From JASHUC01 sp035523875 (GTDB lineage: Bacteria > Pseudomonadota > Gammaproteobacteria > Steroidobacterales > Steroidobacteraceae): DNA of 64,000 nucleotides. Location: contig DATKPY010000053.1 in NCBI GenBank assembly GCA_035523875.1, positions 149,849-213,848 of the forward strand. Reading direction: 5' to 3'. The notes under the pieces are model-generated. The model was not told where the DNA came from. It saw nothing but the letters and a program-made list of their open reading frames with translations, and did no database searches. Shown piece by piece: positions 43,266 to 52,667 of this stretch (position 1 is the first letter of the stretch; each line of letters begins with the position of its first letter). The position numbers and the translations under genes were made by a program.

Positions 43266-44357
43266 ATGACCGCCCCGTTCCGCGCCGATCAGGTCGGCAG
43301 CCTCCTGCGCCCCGCCGCGCTCATTGCCGCGCGCGCCGCGGCGAAGCAGGGCCGCGTGAGCGCGGCGGAGCTGCGGCTGCGCGAGGATGCCGCCATTCGC
43401 GAGGTGGTGGCGCGCCAGGAATCGATCGGGCTCAAGTCGGTCACCGACGGCGAGTTCCGCCGTGAATGGTGGCACCTCGACTTCCTCGAGCGGCTGCAGG
43501 GAGTGACGCTGAAGGAGAATCCGGGGCCGAAGTTCGGCGGGACCGGAGACCAGCCTCCGATCGCCACGGTCACCGGTAAGATCCGCTACGCGACACCGAT
43601 CATGGTGAGCGACTTCGAGTTCCTGAAGGCCGCGACGAGGGAGACCGCCAAGTTCACCATCCCCTCGCCCTCCATGCTTCACCTGCGCGGCGGCCGCAAT
43701 GCGATCGCGCGCGCGATCTATCCGGATCTCGATGAGTTCTGGGAGGACGTGGCCGCAGCCTACCGTCAGGCGATCGCGGCGTTCGCGGCCGCCGGCTGCA
43801 AGTATCTCCAGCTCGACGATGTTGCCTTCGCCTACTTGGGCGACGAGCACTTCCGCGCGAGCTGCCGGCGCAACGGCGACGACCCCGAAACACTGCCGCG
43901 CCGCTACGCGCAGACGATCAACGCCGCCCTGCGCGACCGGCCCGCGGGGATGGCGGTGACCATTCACACCTGCCACGGAAACTTTCGCAGCGCGTGGGCA
44001 ACCGAAGGTGGTTACGACTTCGTCGCCGAGGCGATGTTCCAGAGCGACATCGACGGATTCTTCATGGAGTTCGACAGCGAGCGCTCCGGCGGATTCGAGC
44101 CGCTCAGATTCCTGCCGCGCGGCAAGCGCGTGGTTCTTGGACTCGTCACCACCAAGGTCGGGGATATCGAGAGCGAGGAGCAGCTCCTGCGACGCATCGA
44201 TGCGGCGAGCCGCTTCGCGCCGCTCGAGAGCTTGTGCCTCTCACCGCAGTGCGGGTTCGCGAGCCACGAGATCGGCAACAAGCTCTCGCACGAGGATCAG
44301 TGGCGCAAGCTCGAGCTCGTCGTGAAGGTCGCCGCGCAGGTCTGGGGCACGAGCTGA
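43266..44357 (+). CDS. MetE C-terminal-like (cobalamin-independent) methyltransferase family protein
   Basis: The 363-residue TIM barrel resembles the catalytic half of MetE and the YxjG/YxjH and CoM-transferase relatives. The zinc site is His234 and Cys236 (IHTCHGN), Glu268 (MEFD) and Cys329 (SPQCGF). It lacks the N-terminal MetE domain. Such proteins transfer methyl or alkyl groups to or from thiols. Among aromatic genes and within 4 kb of formate-THF ligase it might handle methyl groups from methoxyaromatics (inference). A CATAAT -10-like box lies at 43230-43235. Confidence 0.85.
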   Translation: MTAPFRADQVGSLLRPAALIAARAAAKQGRVSAAELRLREDAAIREVVARQESIGLKSVTDGEFRREWWHLDFLERLQGVTLKENPGPKFGGTGDQPPIATVTGKIRYATPIMVSDFEFLKAATRETAKFTIPSPSMLHLRGGRNAIARAIYPDLDEFWEDVAAAYRQAIAAFAAAGCKYLQLDDVAFAYLGDEHFRASCRRNGDDPETLPRRYAQTINAALRDRPAGMAVTIHTCHGNFRSAWATEGGYDFVAEAMFQSDIDGFFMEFDSERSGGFEPLRFLPRGKRVVLGLVTTKVGDIESEEQLLRRIDAASRFAPLESLCLSPQCGFASHEIGNKLSHEDQWRKLELVVKVAAQVWGTS

Positions 44358-44367
44358 GCGAAGTTGC

Positions 44368-45807
44368 TCACGACTCCGTCACGAACTTCGTGACGAGGCA
44401 GGCGTCGAGACCCTCGATCCCCTCCTCCGAGCCGTGACCGCTCTCCTTGATGCCGCCGAATGGGGACTCCGGCACCGAGATCTGGAAGCTGTTGATGCCG
44501 ATCATGCCTGCTTCCAGTTGCTCGCCGAGCAGATTCACCGTGCGCGCGTTGCGCGTGAACGCATAGGCCGCGAGTCCGTACGGGAGCCGGTTCGCCTGGG
44601 CGATCACCTCGTCGAACGAGGCGAACGAGTTGATGAGCGCGACCGGCCCGAAGGGCTCCTCGTTCATCATGCGCGCGCTCAAGGGCACCTCGGAGAGCAC
44701 GGTCGGCTCCCAGAAATAGCCCTTTCCCTTGATGCGATTGCCACCGGTGTGGAAGCGCGCACCGTTGGCGCGCGCATCGGCAAGCAGCGCCTCCATGGCG
44801 CCGATGCGGCGCGGATGTGCGAGGGGTCCCATCTGCACGCCCTCGGCGAGCCCATCGCCGACCCGCAGGGCCTTGGCCCGCTCGGTGAAGCCCTCGACGA
44901 AGCGGTTGTAGATGGACTTGTGCACGTAGAAGCGCGTCGGCGAGACGCAGACCTGACCCGCGTTGCGGTACTTCGATGCGATGGCGAGATCGAGCACCTG
45001 ATTCACATCGACGTCGTCGAAGACGACGACGGGCGCGTGCCCCCCGAGCTCCATCGTGGTGCGCTTCATGCCCTCCGCGGCGAGCTTCATGAGCTGCTTG
45101 CCGACCGGAATCGAGCCCGTGAAGGTGATCGCCCGAATGATCGGCGAGGCGAGCAGGTACTGCGAGACTTGAGCCGGCTCACCGAAGACGACCGATAGCA
45201 CACCTTTCGGCAGTCCCGCGTCCGCGAGCGCCCGCGCCACCTCGAGCGCCGCGGCCGGTGTCTCCTCCGCCGGCTTCAGAATGCACGGACATCCGGCCCC
45301 GAGCGGCGCACCGATCTTGCGCGCGGGATTCCCGATCGGGAAGTTCCACGGCGCAAAGCCGGCGACGGGTCCGACCGGCTCGCGCAAGACTGTCATGCGC
45401 ACCCCAGAGGCACGCTGCGGCAGCACCCGCCCGTAGGTTCGGCGACCCTCCTCGGCGTACCACTCGAAGATCTCCGCCGACAGATTCACTTCCCAGCGAG
45501 CCTCGGCGAGGGTCTTGCCCTCCTCCTGCGTCGCAATGCGTGCGATGTGGTCGCTGCGCTCGCGCATCAGGTCGGCCGCACGCCGTAGGATGCGACCGCG
45601 CTCGTGCGGCGCGAGCGCGCGCCAGACGGGAAAGCTTCTCTGCGCAGCCTCGAGCGCCCGATCGAGGTCCGCGCGCGAGGCATGTGGCAGCTCCCCGAGC
45701 ACCTCCTCGGAGGCGGGGTTCACCACGGGCTCGCGAGCCCGGCCGTCTCCGGCGACCCACTCCCCGGCGATGAACAGCTTGAGCTCGGGATAGCTTGAAC
45801 GCAGCAT
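44368..45807 (-). CDS. Succinate-semialdehyde dehydrogenase-family aldehyde dehydrogenase
   Basis: The 479-residue ALDH has FAPWNFPIGNP, FTGSIPVGKQLM, MELGGHAP and the nucleophile YRNAGQVCVSPTRF. The overall pattern is that of GabD-type enzymes. It is convergent with the MetE-like gene (10-nt gap). It probably oxidises a semialdehyde from aromatic or amino acid breakdown. Confidence 0.88.
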   Translation of the reverse strand: MLRSSYPELKLFIAGEWVAGDGRAREPVVNPASEEVLGELPHASRADLDRALEAAQRSFPVWRALAPHERGRILRRAADLMRERSDHIARIATQEEGKTLAEARWEVNLSAEIFEWYAEEGRRTYGRVLPQRASGVRMTVLREPVGPVAGFAPWNFPIGNPARKIGAPLGAGCPCILKPAEETPAAALEVARALADAGLPKGVLSVVFGEPAQVSQYLLASPIIRAITFTGSIPVGKQLMKLAAEGMKRTTMELGGHAPVVVFDDVDVNQVLDLAIASKYRNAGQVCVSPTRFYVHKSIYNRFVEGFTERAKALRVGDGLAEGVQMGPLAHPRRIGAMEALLADARANGARFHTGGNRIKGKGYFWEPTVLSEVPLSARMMNEEPFGPVALINSFASFDEVIAQANRLPYGLAAYAFTRNARTVNLLGEQLEAGMIGINSFQISVPESPFGGIKESGHGSEEGIEGLDACLVTKFVTES

Positions 45808-45945
45808 GGTAATGAGCCTCCGGAAACGGCCTCGAGATCTGCTCGGGCCTCAACGGCTCCAAGTATCGGGCCGACGGGGTCGGCGATGCAAAGCGGCCTG
45901 GTCGCGGGTGCGCGGGCGCGCGCGCCCGATGCGGCGAGTTCGCGG

Positions 45946-46494
45946 CTAGTTCGCGGCGAGCCGCAGAGCGATCCCGCCGTGAGTCTCGGGCACGTGGTTG
46001 CGAAGATGCGTGCGCCGCCAGGTATCGAACGCCGCAAGACGCAGTGACCCCGGCTCGGCCGTCCACGACGCCCCCTTCAGGTAGCGCCAGACGTATTCGC
46101 GCAGAAAGCCCGCGGCGTCGACCCGATCGAGATCGGAGAAATAGACCGATGAGAGCGCGGGGTGTGCTCGCGCCAGCTGTCGAAACATGTTCACGGCCAC
46201 TCGCCGTGCGCGCACCTCCTCATCGAACGAGGCCGCGCGCTCGCCGAGCGGCAGCTGCTCGTGCTCGCTCTCGCGCGCAACGTGTGCCGCCCGCGTGAAG
46301 AGGTAGGCCATCCAGATCTCGCGCTCGTTGACGGGCGTCGTCGGGTCCCATTCGATCGCGATGTTGACGTGGCGTTCGACGACCGTGCGCGCCGTGGCCG
46401 CGGACGATGCGCGGACGGGCCCGGGCGCCGTCGCGAGTGTCAGTGCGAGCGCAAATGCAAGCGCCCCCGCCATTGTGCCGAATCGCTGTGCCAT
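45946..46494 (-). CDS. Secreted protein of unknown function behind a sigma-54-type promoter
   Basis: The 182-residue protein has a signal peptide (MAGALAFALALTLATAPGPVRA). The mature part is mostly helical with no cysteine and has TVVERHVNIAIEWDPTTPVNE and YFSDLDRVDAAGFLREYVW segments. I do not recognise the family. GAGGGG stands 5 nt before the ATG. A 15/16 match to the sigma-54 consensus lies 48 nt upstream, so it may depend on RpoN. Confidence 0.75.
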   Translation of the reverse strand: MAQRFGTMAGALAFALALTLATAPGPVRASSAATARTVVERHVNIAIEWDPTTPVNEREIWMAYLFTRAAHVARESEHEQLPLGERAASFDEEVRARRVAVNMFRQLARAHPALSSVYFSDLDRVDAAGFLREYVWRYLKGASWTAEPGSLRLAAFDTWRRTHLRNHVPETHGGIALRLAAN

Positions 46495-46541
46495 CTAACC
46501 CCTCGCCTGCCCGTTGCGGCGCAACCGCAAGCACTGCACGG

Positions 46542-46557
46542 TGCAACGGCCGTGCCC
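46542..46557 (-). promoter_or_regulatory. Sigma-54-type -24/-12 promoter
   Basis: Read on the minus strand, GGGCACGGCCGTTGCA matches TGGCACGNNNNTTGCW at every defined position except the first T. It points toward the secreted protein gene starting at 46494. A perfect palindrome TGCACGGTGCA (46535-46545) overlaps the -12 end. Confidence 0.65.
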
Positions 46558-46735
46558 TGCTCGAGATCCCGTACCCGCGCAACGACTTACCGCCGCTCCG
46601 AATCGCGGGCGGCACGCTCACTGTCAAGCGTACCGACAGCGGTGAACCGCGCCGACCCGCGCATCGGGCGCACGACGCGCGGGGCATCGCCAACCGTCGA
46701 ATGCGTTATGGAAAAGAGCTCGCGCGCGCCGGGGG

Positions 46736-46741
46736 TATACT
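46736..46741 (+). promoter_or_regulatory. Candidate -10 box of hemJ
   Basis: TATACT lies 36 nt before the hemJ ATG at 46778. No clear -35 is seen 16-18 nt upstream. No Shine-Dalgarno sequence precedes the ATG. Confidence 0.4.
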
Positions 46742-46777
46742 GCGCCGCCCGATCCCACCGCCGTCGGTTGCGCGCTC

Positions 46778-47212
46778 ATGCTCTGGCTCAAAGCCTTTCA
46801 CATCGTCTTCGTCGTCACGTGGTTCGCGGGGCTGTTCTACCTGCCGCGCCTGTTCGTCTATCACGCAGCCGCCGCGCGCGCGGAGGGGGAGACCGAGCGA
46901 CTGCTCGCGGCGCGCTTCGCGGTGATGGAGCGGCGCTTGTTCGTGATCATGACGATCGGCGGAGCGCTCGCCCTGCTGTTCGGCATCGCCCTCGTCGCGA
47001 GCGCGCCCGCGTATCTGCGCTTCGGGTGGCTCCACGTGAAGCTCGTGCTCGTGGGCCTCCTCATCGTCTACCACGGCTGGTGCCATGGGCTCATGAAGGA
47101 CCTGCGCTCGGGACGCGCGGCACATGCCGACGGCTGGTACCGGGCCTTCAACGAGGTGCCGAGCGTCCTGCTCATCGCGATCGTGATTCTCGCGGTCGTG
47201 AAGCCCTTCTGA
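46778..47212 (+). CDS. hemJ: Protoporphyrinogen IX oxidase HemJ
   Basis: The 144-residue inner-membrane protein has four predicted helices. The N-terminus MLWLKAFHIVFVVTWFAGLFYLPRLFVYH is characteristic of HemJ (UPF0093), with the conserved His8 that binds haem. WLHVKLVLVGLLIVYHGW carries the second conserved His and Lys region. It oxidises protoporphyrinogen IX in haem synthesis. It stands alone, convergent with fhs. Confidence 0.92.
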   Translation: MLWLKAFHIVFVVTWFAGLFYLPRLFVYHAAAARAEGETERLLAARFAVMERRLFVIMTIGGALALLFGIALVASAPAYLRFGWLHVKLVLVGLLIVYHGWCHGLMKDLRSGRAAHADGWYRAFNEVPSVLLIAIVILAVVKPF

Positions 47213-47260
47213 TTCCCCGGCTTGCGAGCTCGTCGCTCCGCGCTTCGATTCGAACGGAAC

Positions 47261-48943
47261 TTAGAAGAGTCCCACTATCTTGCCGGATTCGTCGACGTCG
47301 ATCGCGTTCGCCGCCGGGACCTTCGGCAGCCCCGGCATGGTCATCACGTCCCCGCAGATCATCACGATGAACTCGGCGCCGGCGGCGAGGCGCACCTCGC
47401 GGATATTGACCATGTGGCCCGAGGGCGCGCCGCGCAGCTTCGGGTCGGTGGAGAACGAGTACTGCGTCTTGGCGACGCACACCGGGTAGTGCCCGTAACC
47501 CGAGTCCTGCAGCTGCTTGATCTGCGCGCGAACCTTGGAGTCGGCCGTGATGTCCGCGGCGTGGTAGATGCGCGTCGCGACGGTCTTCATCTTGTCCCAC
47601 AGGCTCGCGCTCTCCTCGTAGACGAACCTGAACTCGTTCGGCTGCTCGACGAGCCGCAGCACCTCCTGCGCGATGTCGACCGCGCCCGCGCCGCCCTCGG
47701 CGAAGTGACGCCCGAGTATCACCTTGGCGCCGTGATGGGCGGCGCGCTCCATGAGCACGCGGATCTCCGCGTCCGTGTCCTCGGTGCGGTGGTTGATGGC
47801 GACGAGGCAGGAGAGCCCGTAGTTCTTCCGCACGTTGTCGATATGGCGCTCGAGATTGACGATGCCTTTCTCGAGGGCGGGAATGTTCTCCTTGCCCACG
47901 TCGGCCACCTCGACGCCGCCGTGATACTTGAGCGCGCGCACGGTTGCGACGATCACCGCTGCCGAGGGCGTGAGGCCCGCCTTGCGGCACTTGATGTCGA
48001 CGAACTTCTCCGCGCCGAGATCGGCGCCGAAGCCCGCCTCCGTGACCACGTAGTCGGCGAGCTTGAGCGCCGTGCGGGTTGCCATCACGGAGTTGCAGCC
48101 GTGCGCGATGTTCGCGAACGGACCGCCGTGGATGAAGGCGGGATTGTTCTCGAGCGTCTGCACCAGATTCGGTGCGAGCGCATCGCGTAGCAGCGCCGTC
48201 ATCGCGCCATGCGCCTTGAGGTCGCGCGCCAGGACGGGCTTCTGATCGGTGGTGTATCCGACCACGACCTTGCCGAGCCGCTCCTTGAGGTCGCTCACGC
48301 TGGTCGCGAGACAGAAGATCGCCATCACCTCCGAGGCGACGACGATGTCGAAGCCGTCCTGACGCGGGTAGCCGTTCGCCGTCCCGCCCAGGGCGACCAC
48401 GATGTCACGCAGCGCCCGATCGTTCATGTCCACCACGCGCCGCCAGGCGATGCGGCGCGGATCGAGCCCGAGCGCGTTGCCGTGGTGGATGTGGTTGTCG
48501 ATGAGTGCCGCGAGCAGGTTATTGGCCGCCGCGATGGCGGCGAAGTCCCCCGTGAAATGGAGGTTGATGTCCTCCATCGGCACGACCTGCGAGTACCCGC
48601 CGCCGGCGGCGCCGCCCTTCACTCCGAACACGGGCCCGAGCGCGGGCTCGCGCAGGCAGATGATGGCTCGCTTCCCCAGGCGGTTGAGTGCATCGCCCAG
48701 ACCGACCGTCGTCGTCGTCTTGCCCTCGCCGGCTGGCGTAGGCGAAATCGCCGTGACGAGAATCAGCTTGCCGTCCGGCCTGTCCTTGAGGGAGCTCACA
48801 TAGTCAAGAGAGAGCTTGGCCTTGTAGCGCCCGTAGGGCGAGAGACTCTCCTCCGGGATCCCGAGCCGATCCTTTGCGAGCCCGACGATCGGGCGCATCT
48901 TCGCCTGCTGTGCAATCTCGATGTTGCTCTTCGGAGGTGCCAT
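47261..48943 (-). CDS. fhs: Formate-tetrahydrofolate ligase
   Basis: The 560-residue protein is full length for Fhs. It has the P-loop-like PTPAGEGKTTTTVGL near residue 70, LREPALGPVFGVKGGAAGGG, and the HFTGDFAAI motif. It makes 10-formyl-THF from formate, THF and ATP. In sphingomonads an Fhs (LigH) is needed to recycle methyl groups taken from methoxylated lignin aromatics; this gene may serve the same end here (inference). It is divergent from a ThDP enzyme. Confidence 0.95.
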   Translation of the reverse strand: MAPPKSNIEIAQQAKMRPIVGLAKDRLGIPEESLSPYGRYKAKLSLDYVSSLKDRPDGKLILVTAISPTPAGEGKTTTTVGLGDALNRLGKRAIICLREPALGPVFGVKGGAAGGGYSQVVPMEDINLHFTGDFAAIAAANNLLAALIDNHIHHGNALGLDPRRIAWRRVVDMNDRALRDIVVALGGTANGYPRQDGFDIVVASEVMAIFCLATSVSDLKERLGKVVVGYTTDQKPVLARDLKAHGAMTALLRDALAPNLVQTLENNPAFIHGGPFANIAHGCNSVMATRTALKLADYVVTEAGFGADLGAEKFVDIKCRKAGLTPSAAVIVATVRALKYHGGVEVADVGKENIPALEKGIVNLERHIDNVRKNYGLSCLVAINHRTEDTDAEIRVLMERAAHHGAKVILGRHFAEGGAGAVDIAQEVLRLVEQPNEFRFVYEESASLWDKMKTVATRIYHAADITADSKVRAQIKQLQDSGYGHYPVCVAKTQYSFSTDPKLRGAPSGHMVNIREVRLAAGAEFIVMICGDVMTMPGLPKVPAANAIDVDESGKIVGLF

Positions 48944-49068
48944 ACCGGTGCTTCTTTCACGGCCTCGGGCCGGGGGTCATTCGGGAGCGCGGCTTCTTTT
49001 CGTCCGCGGCTCGCAAATGTAGCATGGCCTGCGACCGCGGAACGCCCCCGCGACCGCTCGAGGTACCC

Positions 49069-50739
49069 ATGGCCAAGGTCACAGGCGGTGAGCTGCTCGT
49101 CCGCACGTTGGTCGATGCCGGCGTCGACACCGCGTTCGGACTGCATGGTGCGCATCTGGAGACGATCTTCCAGGCGTGCGCGGCGCACGACGTTGCGCTC
49201 ATCGACACACGTCACGAGGTCGCGGCTGGACATGCCGCGGAAGGCTACGCGCGCGCCGCGCGCAGGCTCGGCGTCGCGCTCGTCACGGCCGGTCCGGGGT
49301 TCACCAACTGTGTCACATCGATCGCCAATGCCTATCTCGATCGCACGCCCGTGCTCTACCTGAGCGGCGCTGCCGCGTTGAAGGACGCGGAGACGAACAC
49401 CCTGCAAGCCGGCATCGACCAGGTGGCGATCGCCCGGCCGATCACCAAGTGGGCGCACTCGATCACGGTGCCGGCCGAGATTCCGCGCTTGGTCGCGCAC
49501 GCCATCCGCACCGCGACCTCACCGCCGACCGGGCCGGTACTGCTCGACTTGCCGATGGACGTGCTCACGGCGGGCCTCGAGGAGGAGGCGGTGCGTATGC
49601 CGCACACCCTGAGCGTCGAGATGCGTGCCGGTCCGTCTGCCGAGGCGATCCGCAGCGCCATCCAGCTCCTCACGCGCGCGGAGCGCCCGATCATCCTGGC
49701 CGGCGCCGGTGCCTGGCAATCGGGGAGCGCCGCGGAGCTGCGCGCCTTCGCCGAGCTCGCCGGGATCCCTGTGTTCTCCGACTTTCAGGCGCATGGGCTG
49801 CTGCCGAGCGATCATCCGCTTTACGGCGGGACTTTCCATAAGCTGGCCGACCTCGCCGCACCCGACTCACGGCCGGATGTGGTCCTCGCAGCGGGAGTCC
49901 GATTCGGTCTGTTCACGCTCGGCAGCAGCGATCGCCTGGTGCCGAGCGCCGCCAAAATCATTCATGTCGAGGTCGATCCGCGCGAGATCGGCAAGCTTCG
50001 CGACGTTGCAGTGGCAATCCCGGCGGATCCGCGCGAGACGCTGCGTGCGCTGCTCGCCGAGGCCCCGGCGCACCGCTGGCCGGACCGAGCCGGGTGGCAG
50101 AAGTCGGTGAGCGACGCCAGGGTGGCACGCCGCAAGCGCCTGAGCGAGGCGCTCGAGCGCACGACGCCGCCGATCCACCCGTATCGCGCGGTGAGCGTGA
50201 TCGCCGAGAGCATCCCCGACCAGACGATCGTCATCGGTGACGGCGCCGAGGCGTATCACTGGATGAACGAGACGATCCGTCAGCGCAGCCCCGGGAGCTA
50301 CATCACTCACGGCTTCCTGGGCGCCGTCGGCTTCGGCCTCGGGCTCGCGATCGGAGCGCAGAGCGCCTACCCGCGGCGCCCGGTGCTGCTGCTCGCCGGA
50401 GACGGCGCGATCGGCTTCACGATCGCGGAGTTCGACACACTTGCGCGACATCGGCTGCCGGTCGTGGTCGTCGTGATGAACAATCGCAGCTGGGCCGCAT
50501 CGCAGCACTTCCAGGAAATGATCGGCAATCCCGTGCGCGGTACACGGCTCGCGGACGCGAAGTACCACGAGGTCGCCGCGGCGCTTGGCTGCACCGGGCG
50601 CCACATCACCGATGCGGAGGAGCTCGGGCCTGCGCTGCGCGAGGCGTTCGCGAGCGGCCGCCCTACGTGCCTCAATGTCGAGATCGACGTGAACCCGATG
50701 CCTCCGGAGCTCGCGCTACTCGCATCCCGGCATTCCTGA
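49069..50739 (+). CDS. Thiamine diphosphate-dependent enzyme (acetolactate synthase/benzoylformate decarboxylase-like)
   Basis: The 556-residue protein has the three ThDP domains. The PYR domain includes the catalytic Glu in DTRHEVAAGHAAEGYAR. The central domain has ILAGAGAW. The PP domain has the metal motif GDGAIGFTIAEFDTLARHRLPVVVVVMNN (described as residues about 445-473). It is too divergent from IlvB to call acetolactate synthase; decarboxylation of a 2-oxoacid or carboligation is likely. GAGG precedes the ATG by 5 nt. It is convergent with an aldo/keto reductase. Confidence 0.87.
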   Translation: MAKVTGGELLVRTLVDAGVDTAFGLHGAHLETIFQACAAHDVALIDTRHEVAAGHAAEGYARAARRLGVALVTAGPGFTNCVTSIANAYLDRTPVLYLSGAAALKDAETNTLQAGIDQVAIARPITKWAHSITVPAEIPRLVAHAIRTATSPPTGPVLLDLPMDVLTAGLEEEAVRMPHTLSVEMRAGPSAEAIRSAIQLLTRAERPIILAGAGAWQSGSAAELRAFAELAGIPVFSDFQAHGLLPSDHPLYGGTFHKLADLAAPDSRPDVVLAAGVRFGLFTLGSSDRLVPSAAKIIHVEVDPREIGKLRDVAVAIPADPRETLRALLAEAPAHRWPDRAGWQKSVSDARVARRKRLSEALERTTPPIHPYRAVSVIAESIPDQTIVIGDGAEAYHWMNETIRQRSPGSYITHGFLGAVGFGLGLAIGAQSAYPRRPVLLLAGDGAIGFTIAEFDTLARHRLPVVVVVMNNRSWAASQHFQEMIGNPVRGTRLADAKYHEVAAALGCTGRHITDAEELGPALREAFASGRPTCLNVEIDVNPMPPELALLASRHS

Positions 50740-50753
50740 TCGGGCACGCCCGC

Positions 50754-51698
50754 TCAGGAGCTCGCCTGATCGAGCTTGCGCACCGCCTCGGCGCCGAGCT
50801 CGAGGCGCGTCGCGCCGACGATCTCGCGCAGCTGCTCGGCGCTCGTCGCGCTCGCGATCGGTGCCGTCACGCCGCGCGCGATGAGCCAGGCAAGCGAAAC
50901 TTGCGCGGGCGTCGCGCCAAGCTCGCGTGCGATCTCATCGAGCGCGTGCAGGATGCGAAAGCCGCGCTCGTTCATCATGTCCTTCACCCGGTAAGCCCGC
51001 GCGCGGTTGACGAGATCCTTCTCGGAGCGGTACTTGCCGGTCAGAAACCCGCTCGCCAGGGAGAAATAGCTGATCACGGCGACCCCTTCGCGCCGACAGA
51101 GCTCGGCGAGCTCGCCTTCGAATCCCGCCCGATCGTAGAGGTTGTAGCAGGGCTGCAGGCACTCGTAGCGCGGCAGCTGCGCGCTGCGCGCGAGCGCGAG
51201 CGCCGTCATCAGACGCTCCGCGGAGAAGTTCGACGCGCCGATCGCGCGCACCTTGCCCTGCCTGATGAGATCGCCGTAGGCACCGAGGGTCTCCTCCATC
51301 GGGGTCCCGGGATCGTCCCGGTGCGATTGGTAGAGGTCGATGTAGTCGGTGCCGAGGCGCTCGAGCGAACGCTCGACCGCGCGCATGATGTACGGCCGCG
51401 ACAGCCCCTGCTCGCCCGGACCCATCTCGATTCCGACCTTGGTCGCGATCACGACTCGCGAGCGATTGCCGCGGCTCTTCAGCCACTTACCGATCATCGC
51501 CTCGGACTCCCCGCCGCGGTGCCCAGGAATCCAGCGCGAGTACACATCGGCGGTATCGATCAGATTCAAGCCCGAATCGACGAATGCGTCGAGCACTTCG
51601 AAGGAGTGCGCCTCGTCGGCGGTCCACCCGAACACGTTGCCCCCGAGCGCGAGTGGACCGACCCTCAGGCCGGAGTTTCCGAGCTGCCTTTGATTCAT
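50754..51698 (-). CDS. Aldo/keto reductase
   Basis: The 314-residue protein is a TIM-barrel AKR of the YajO/potassium channel beta-subunit type. The tetrad is visible: Asp in LIDTADVYS, the following Tyr, Lys in VIATKVG, and His in YQSHRDD. The NADPH end has IASATSAEQL. The ATG at 51698 gives the standard MNQRQLGNSGLRVGPLALGG start. It is divergent from apt. Confidence 0.92.
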   Translation of the reverse strand: MNQRQLGNSGLRVGPLALGGNVFGWTADEAHSFEVLDAFVDSGLNLIDTADVYSRWIPGHRGGESEAMIGKWLKSRGNRSRVVIATKVGIEMGPGEQGLSRPYIMRAVERSLERLGTDYIDLYQSHRDDPGTPMEETLGAYGDLIRQGKVRAIGASNFSAERLMTALALARSAQLPRYECLQPCYNLYDRAGFEGELAELCRREGVAVISYFSLASGFLTGKYRSEKDLVNRARAYRVKDMMNERGFRILHALDEIARELGATPAQVSLAWLIARGVTAPIASATSAEQLREIVGATRLELGAEAVRKLDQASS

Positions 51699-51783
51699 CG
51701 GGGTTCTCCCGGCAAACAATCGATCAGGCTGCGAAGTGTACGGGCAATCGTATATTGTCTGCCTCCCACGAGGTGACTTCCTT

Positions 51784-52329
51784 ATGCACGCCGACCCTCG
51801 CGCAGACTTGCGGCAGTACATTCGAACCATCCCGGGCTACCCGCGGGAGGGGATTCAGTTCCGCGACATCACGACTCTGCTCGGCAACGCGAGCGCGTTC
51901 CGGCGCGCCGTGGACGAGCTGGTGCAGCCGTGGGCGGGCGCCAAGATCGACGGAGTGGCCGGAATCGAGGCGCGGGGCTTCATCCTGGGCGGGGCGATGG
52001 CTCACCAGCTCTCGGCGGGCTTCGTGCCGATTCGCAAGAAGGGGAAACTCCCCCATACCACGGTGCGCGTCGTCTACTCGCTCGAGTACGGCCTCGACGA
52101 GATGGAGATGCACACGGATGCGATCACCCGCGACGAGCGCATCATTCTCGTCGATGACTTGATCGCAACCGGGGGCACCGCGGAGGCCGCCGTGAAGCTG
52201 TTGCGCTCGCTCGGCGCGCAGCTCCTCGGCGCCTGCTTCATCATCGATTTGCCGGATCTCGGCGGACGACGCAAGCTCGAATCGCTGGGCGTCGAGGTGC
52301 GTACGCTCGTCGCATTCGAGGGCCACTGA
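51784..52329 (+). CDS. apt: Adenine phosphoribosyltransferase
   Basis: The 181-residue protein has the Apt start region (IPGYPREGIQFRDITTLL), GIEARGFILGG, and the PRPP-binding motif ILVDDLIATGGTA. It salvages adenine to AMP. GAGGTGA lies 8 nt before the ATG and a TATATT box at 51751-51756 is the probable -10. It overlaps the next gene by one nucleotide (TGATG), so a housekeeping gene drives the yqjDEK-like genes. Confidence 0.95.
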   Translation: MHADPRADLRQYIRTIPGYPREGIQFRDITTLLGNASAFRRAVDELVQPWAGAKIDGVAGIEARGFILGGAMAHQLSAGFVPIRKKGKLPHTTVRVVYSLEYGLDEMEMHTDAITRDERIILVDDLIATGGTAEAAVKLLRSLGAQLLGACFIIDLPDLGGRRKLESLGVEVRTLVAFEGH

Positions 52330-52667
52330 TGAGCGAGGAGATCGACAACGAGGCAACCCACGCCGCGGAGCTGCGCCGCGCCGTAGCCCGGGTGCAGACG
52401 CTGCTCGAATCGCTCCCCGATGCGGGCGATGAGAATCTCGCCGCGCTGCGCGAGCGCGTTGCGACGGGCATCGCGAGCGTGCGGGCGCGGCTGGAATCGA
52501 TCGAGGCCGGCGGGAGCCGCGCGCTCGAGACGCCGACGGCGGTCTTGGAGCGCTGGAGCCGAGCGAACCCCTGGGCGGCGCTCGCGATCGGGGCCGGGGT
52601 CGGTCTGCTCGTCGGACTCGCGCTCGGCGGTCGCCGCTCGCGCGAGCACGGCGCCGATCCGCCATGA
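52329..52667 (+). CDS. yqjD: DUF883 (ElaB/YqjD)-family membrane-anchored protein
   Basis: The 112-residue protein has an N-terminal helical, coiled-coil-like region and one C-terminal membrane helix with the family signature (RANPWAALAIGAGVGLLVGLALG), ending in basic residues. E. coli YqjD binds ribosomes and tethers them to the membrane in stationary phase. It overlaps yqjE-like by ATGA. Confidence 0.87.
   Translation: MSEEIDNEATHAAELRRAVARVQTLLESLPDAGDENLAALRERVATGIASVRARLESIEAGGSRALETPTAVLERWSRANPWAALAIGAGVGLLVGLALGGRRSREHGADPP

Noticed and set aside
47222..48190. 322-codon plus-strand frame opposite fhs
   Set aside because: It is antisense to a full-length formate-THF ligase with intact motifs.
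50736..50757. Short inverted repeat at the end of the ThDP enzyme gene
   Set aside because: The loop would be only two bases and there is no T-run, so it is unlikely to terminate transcription.
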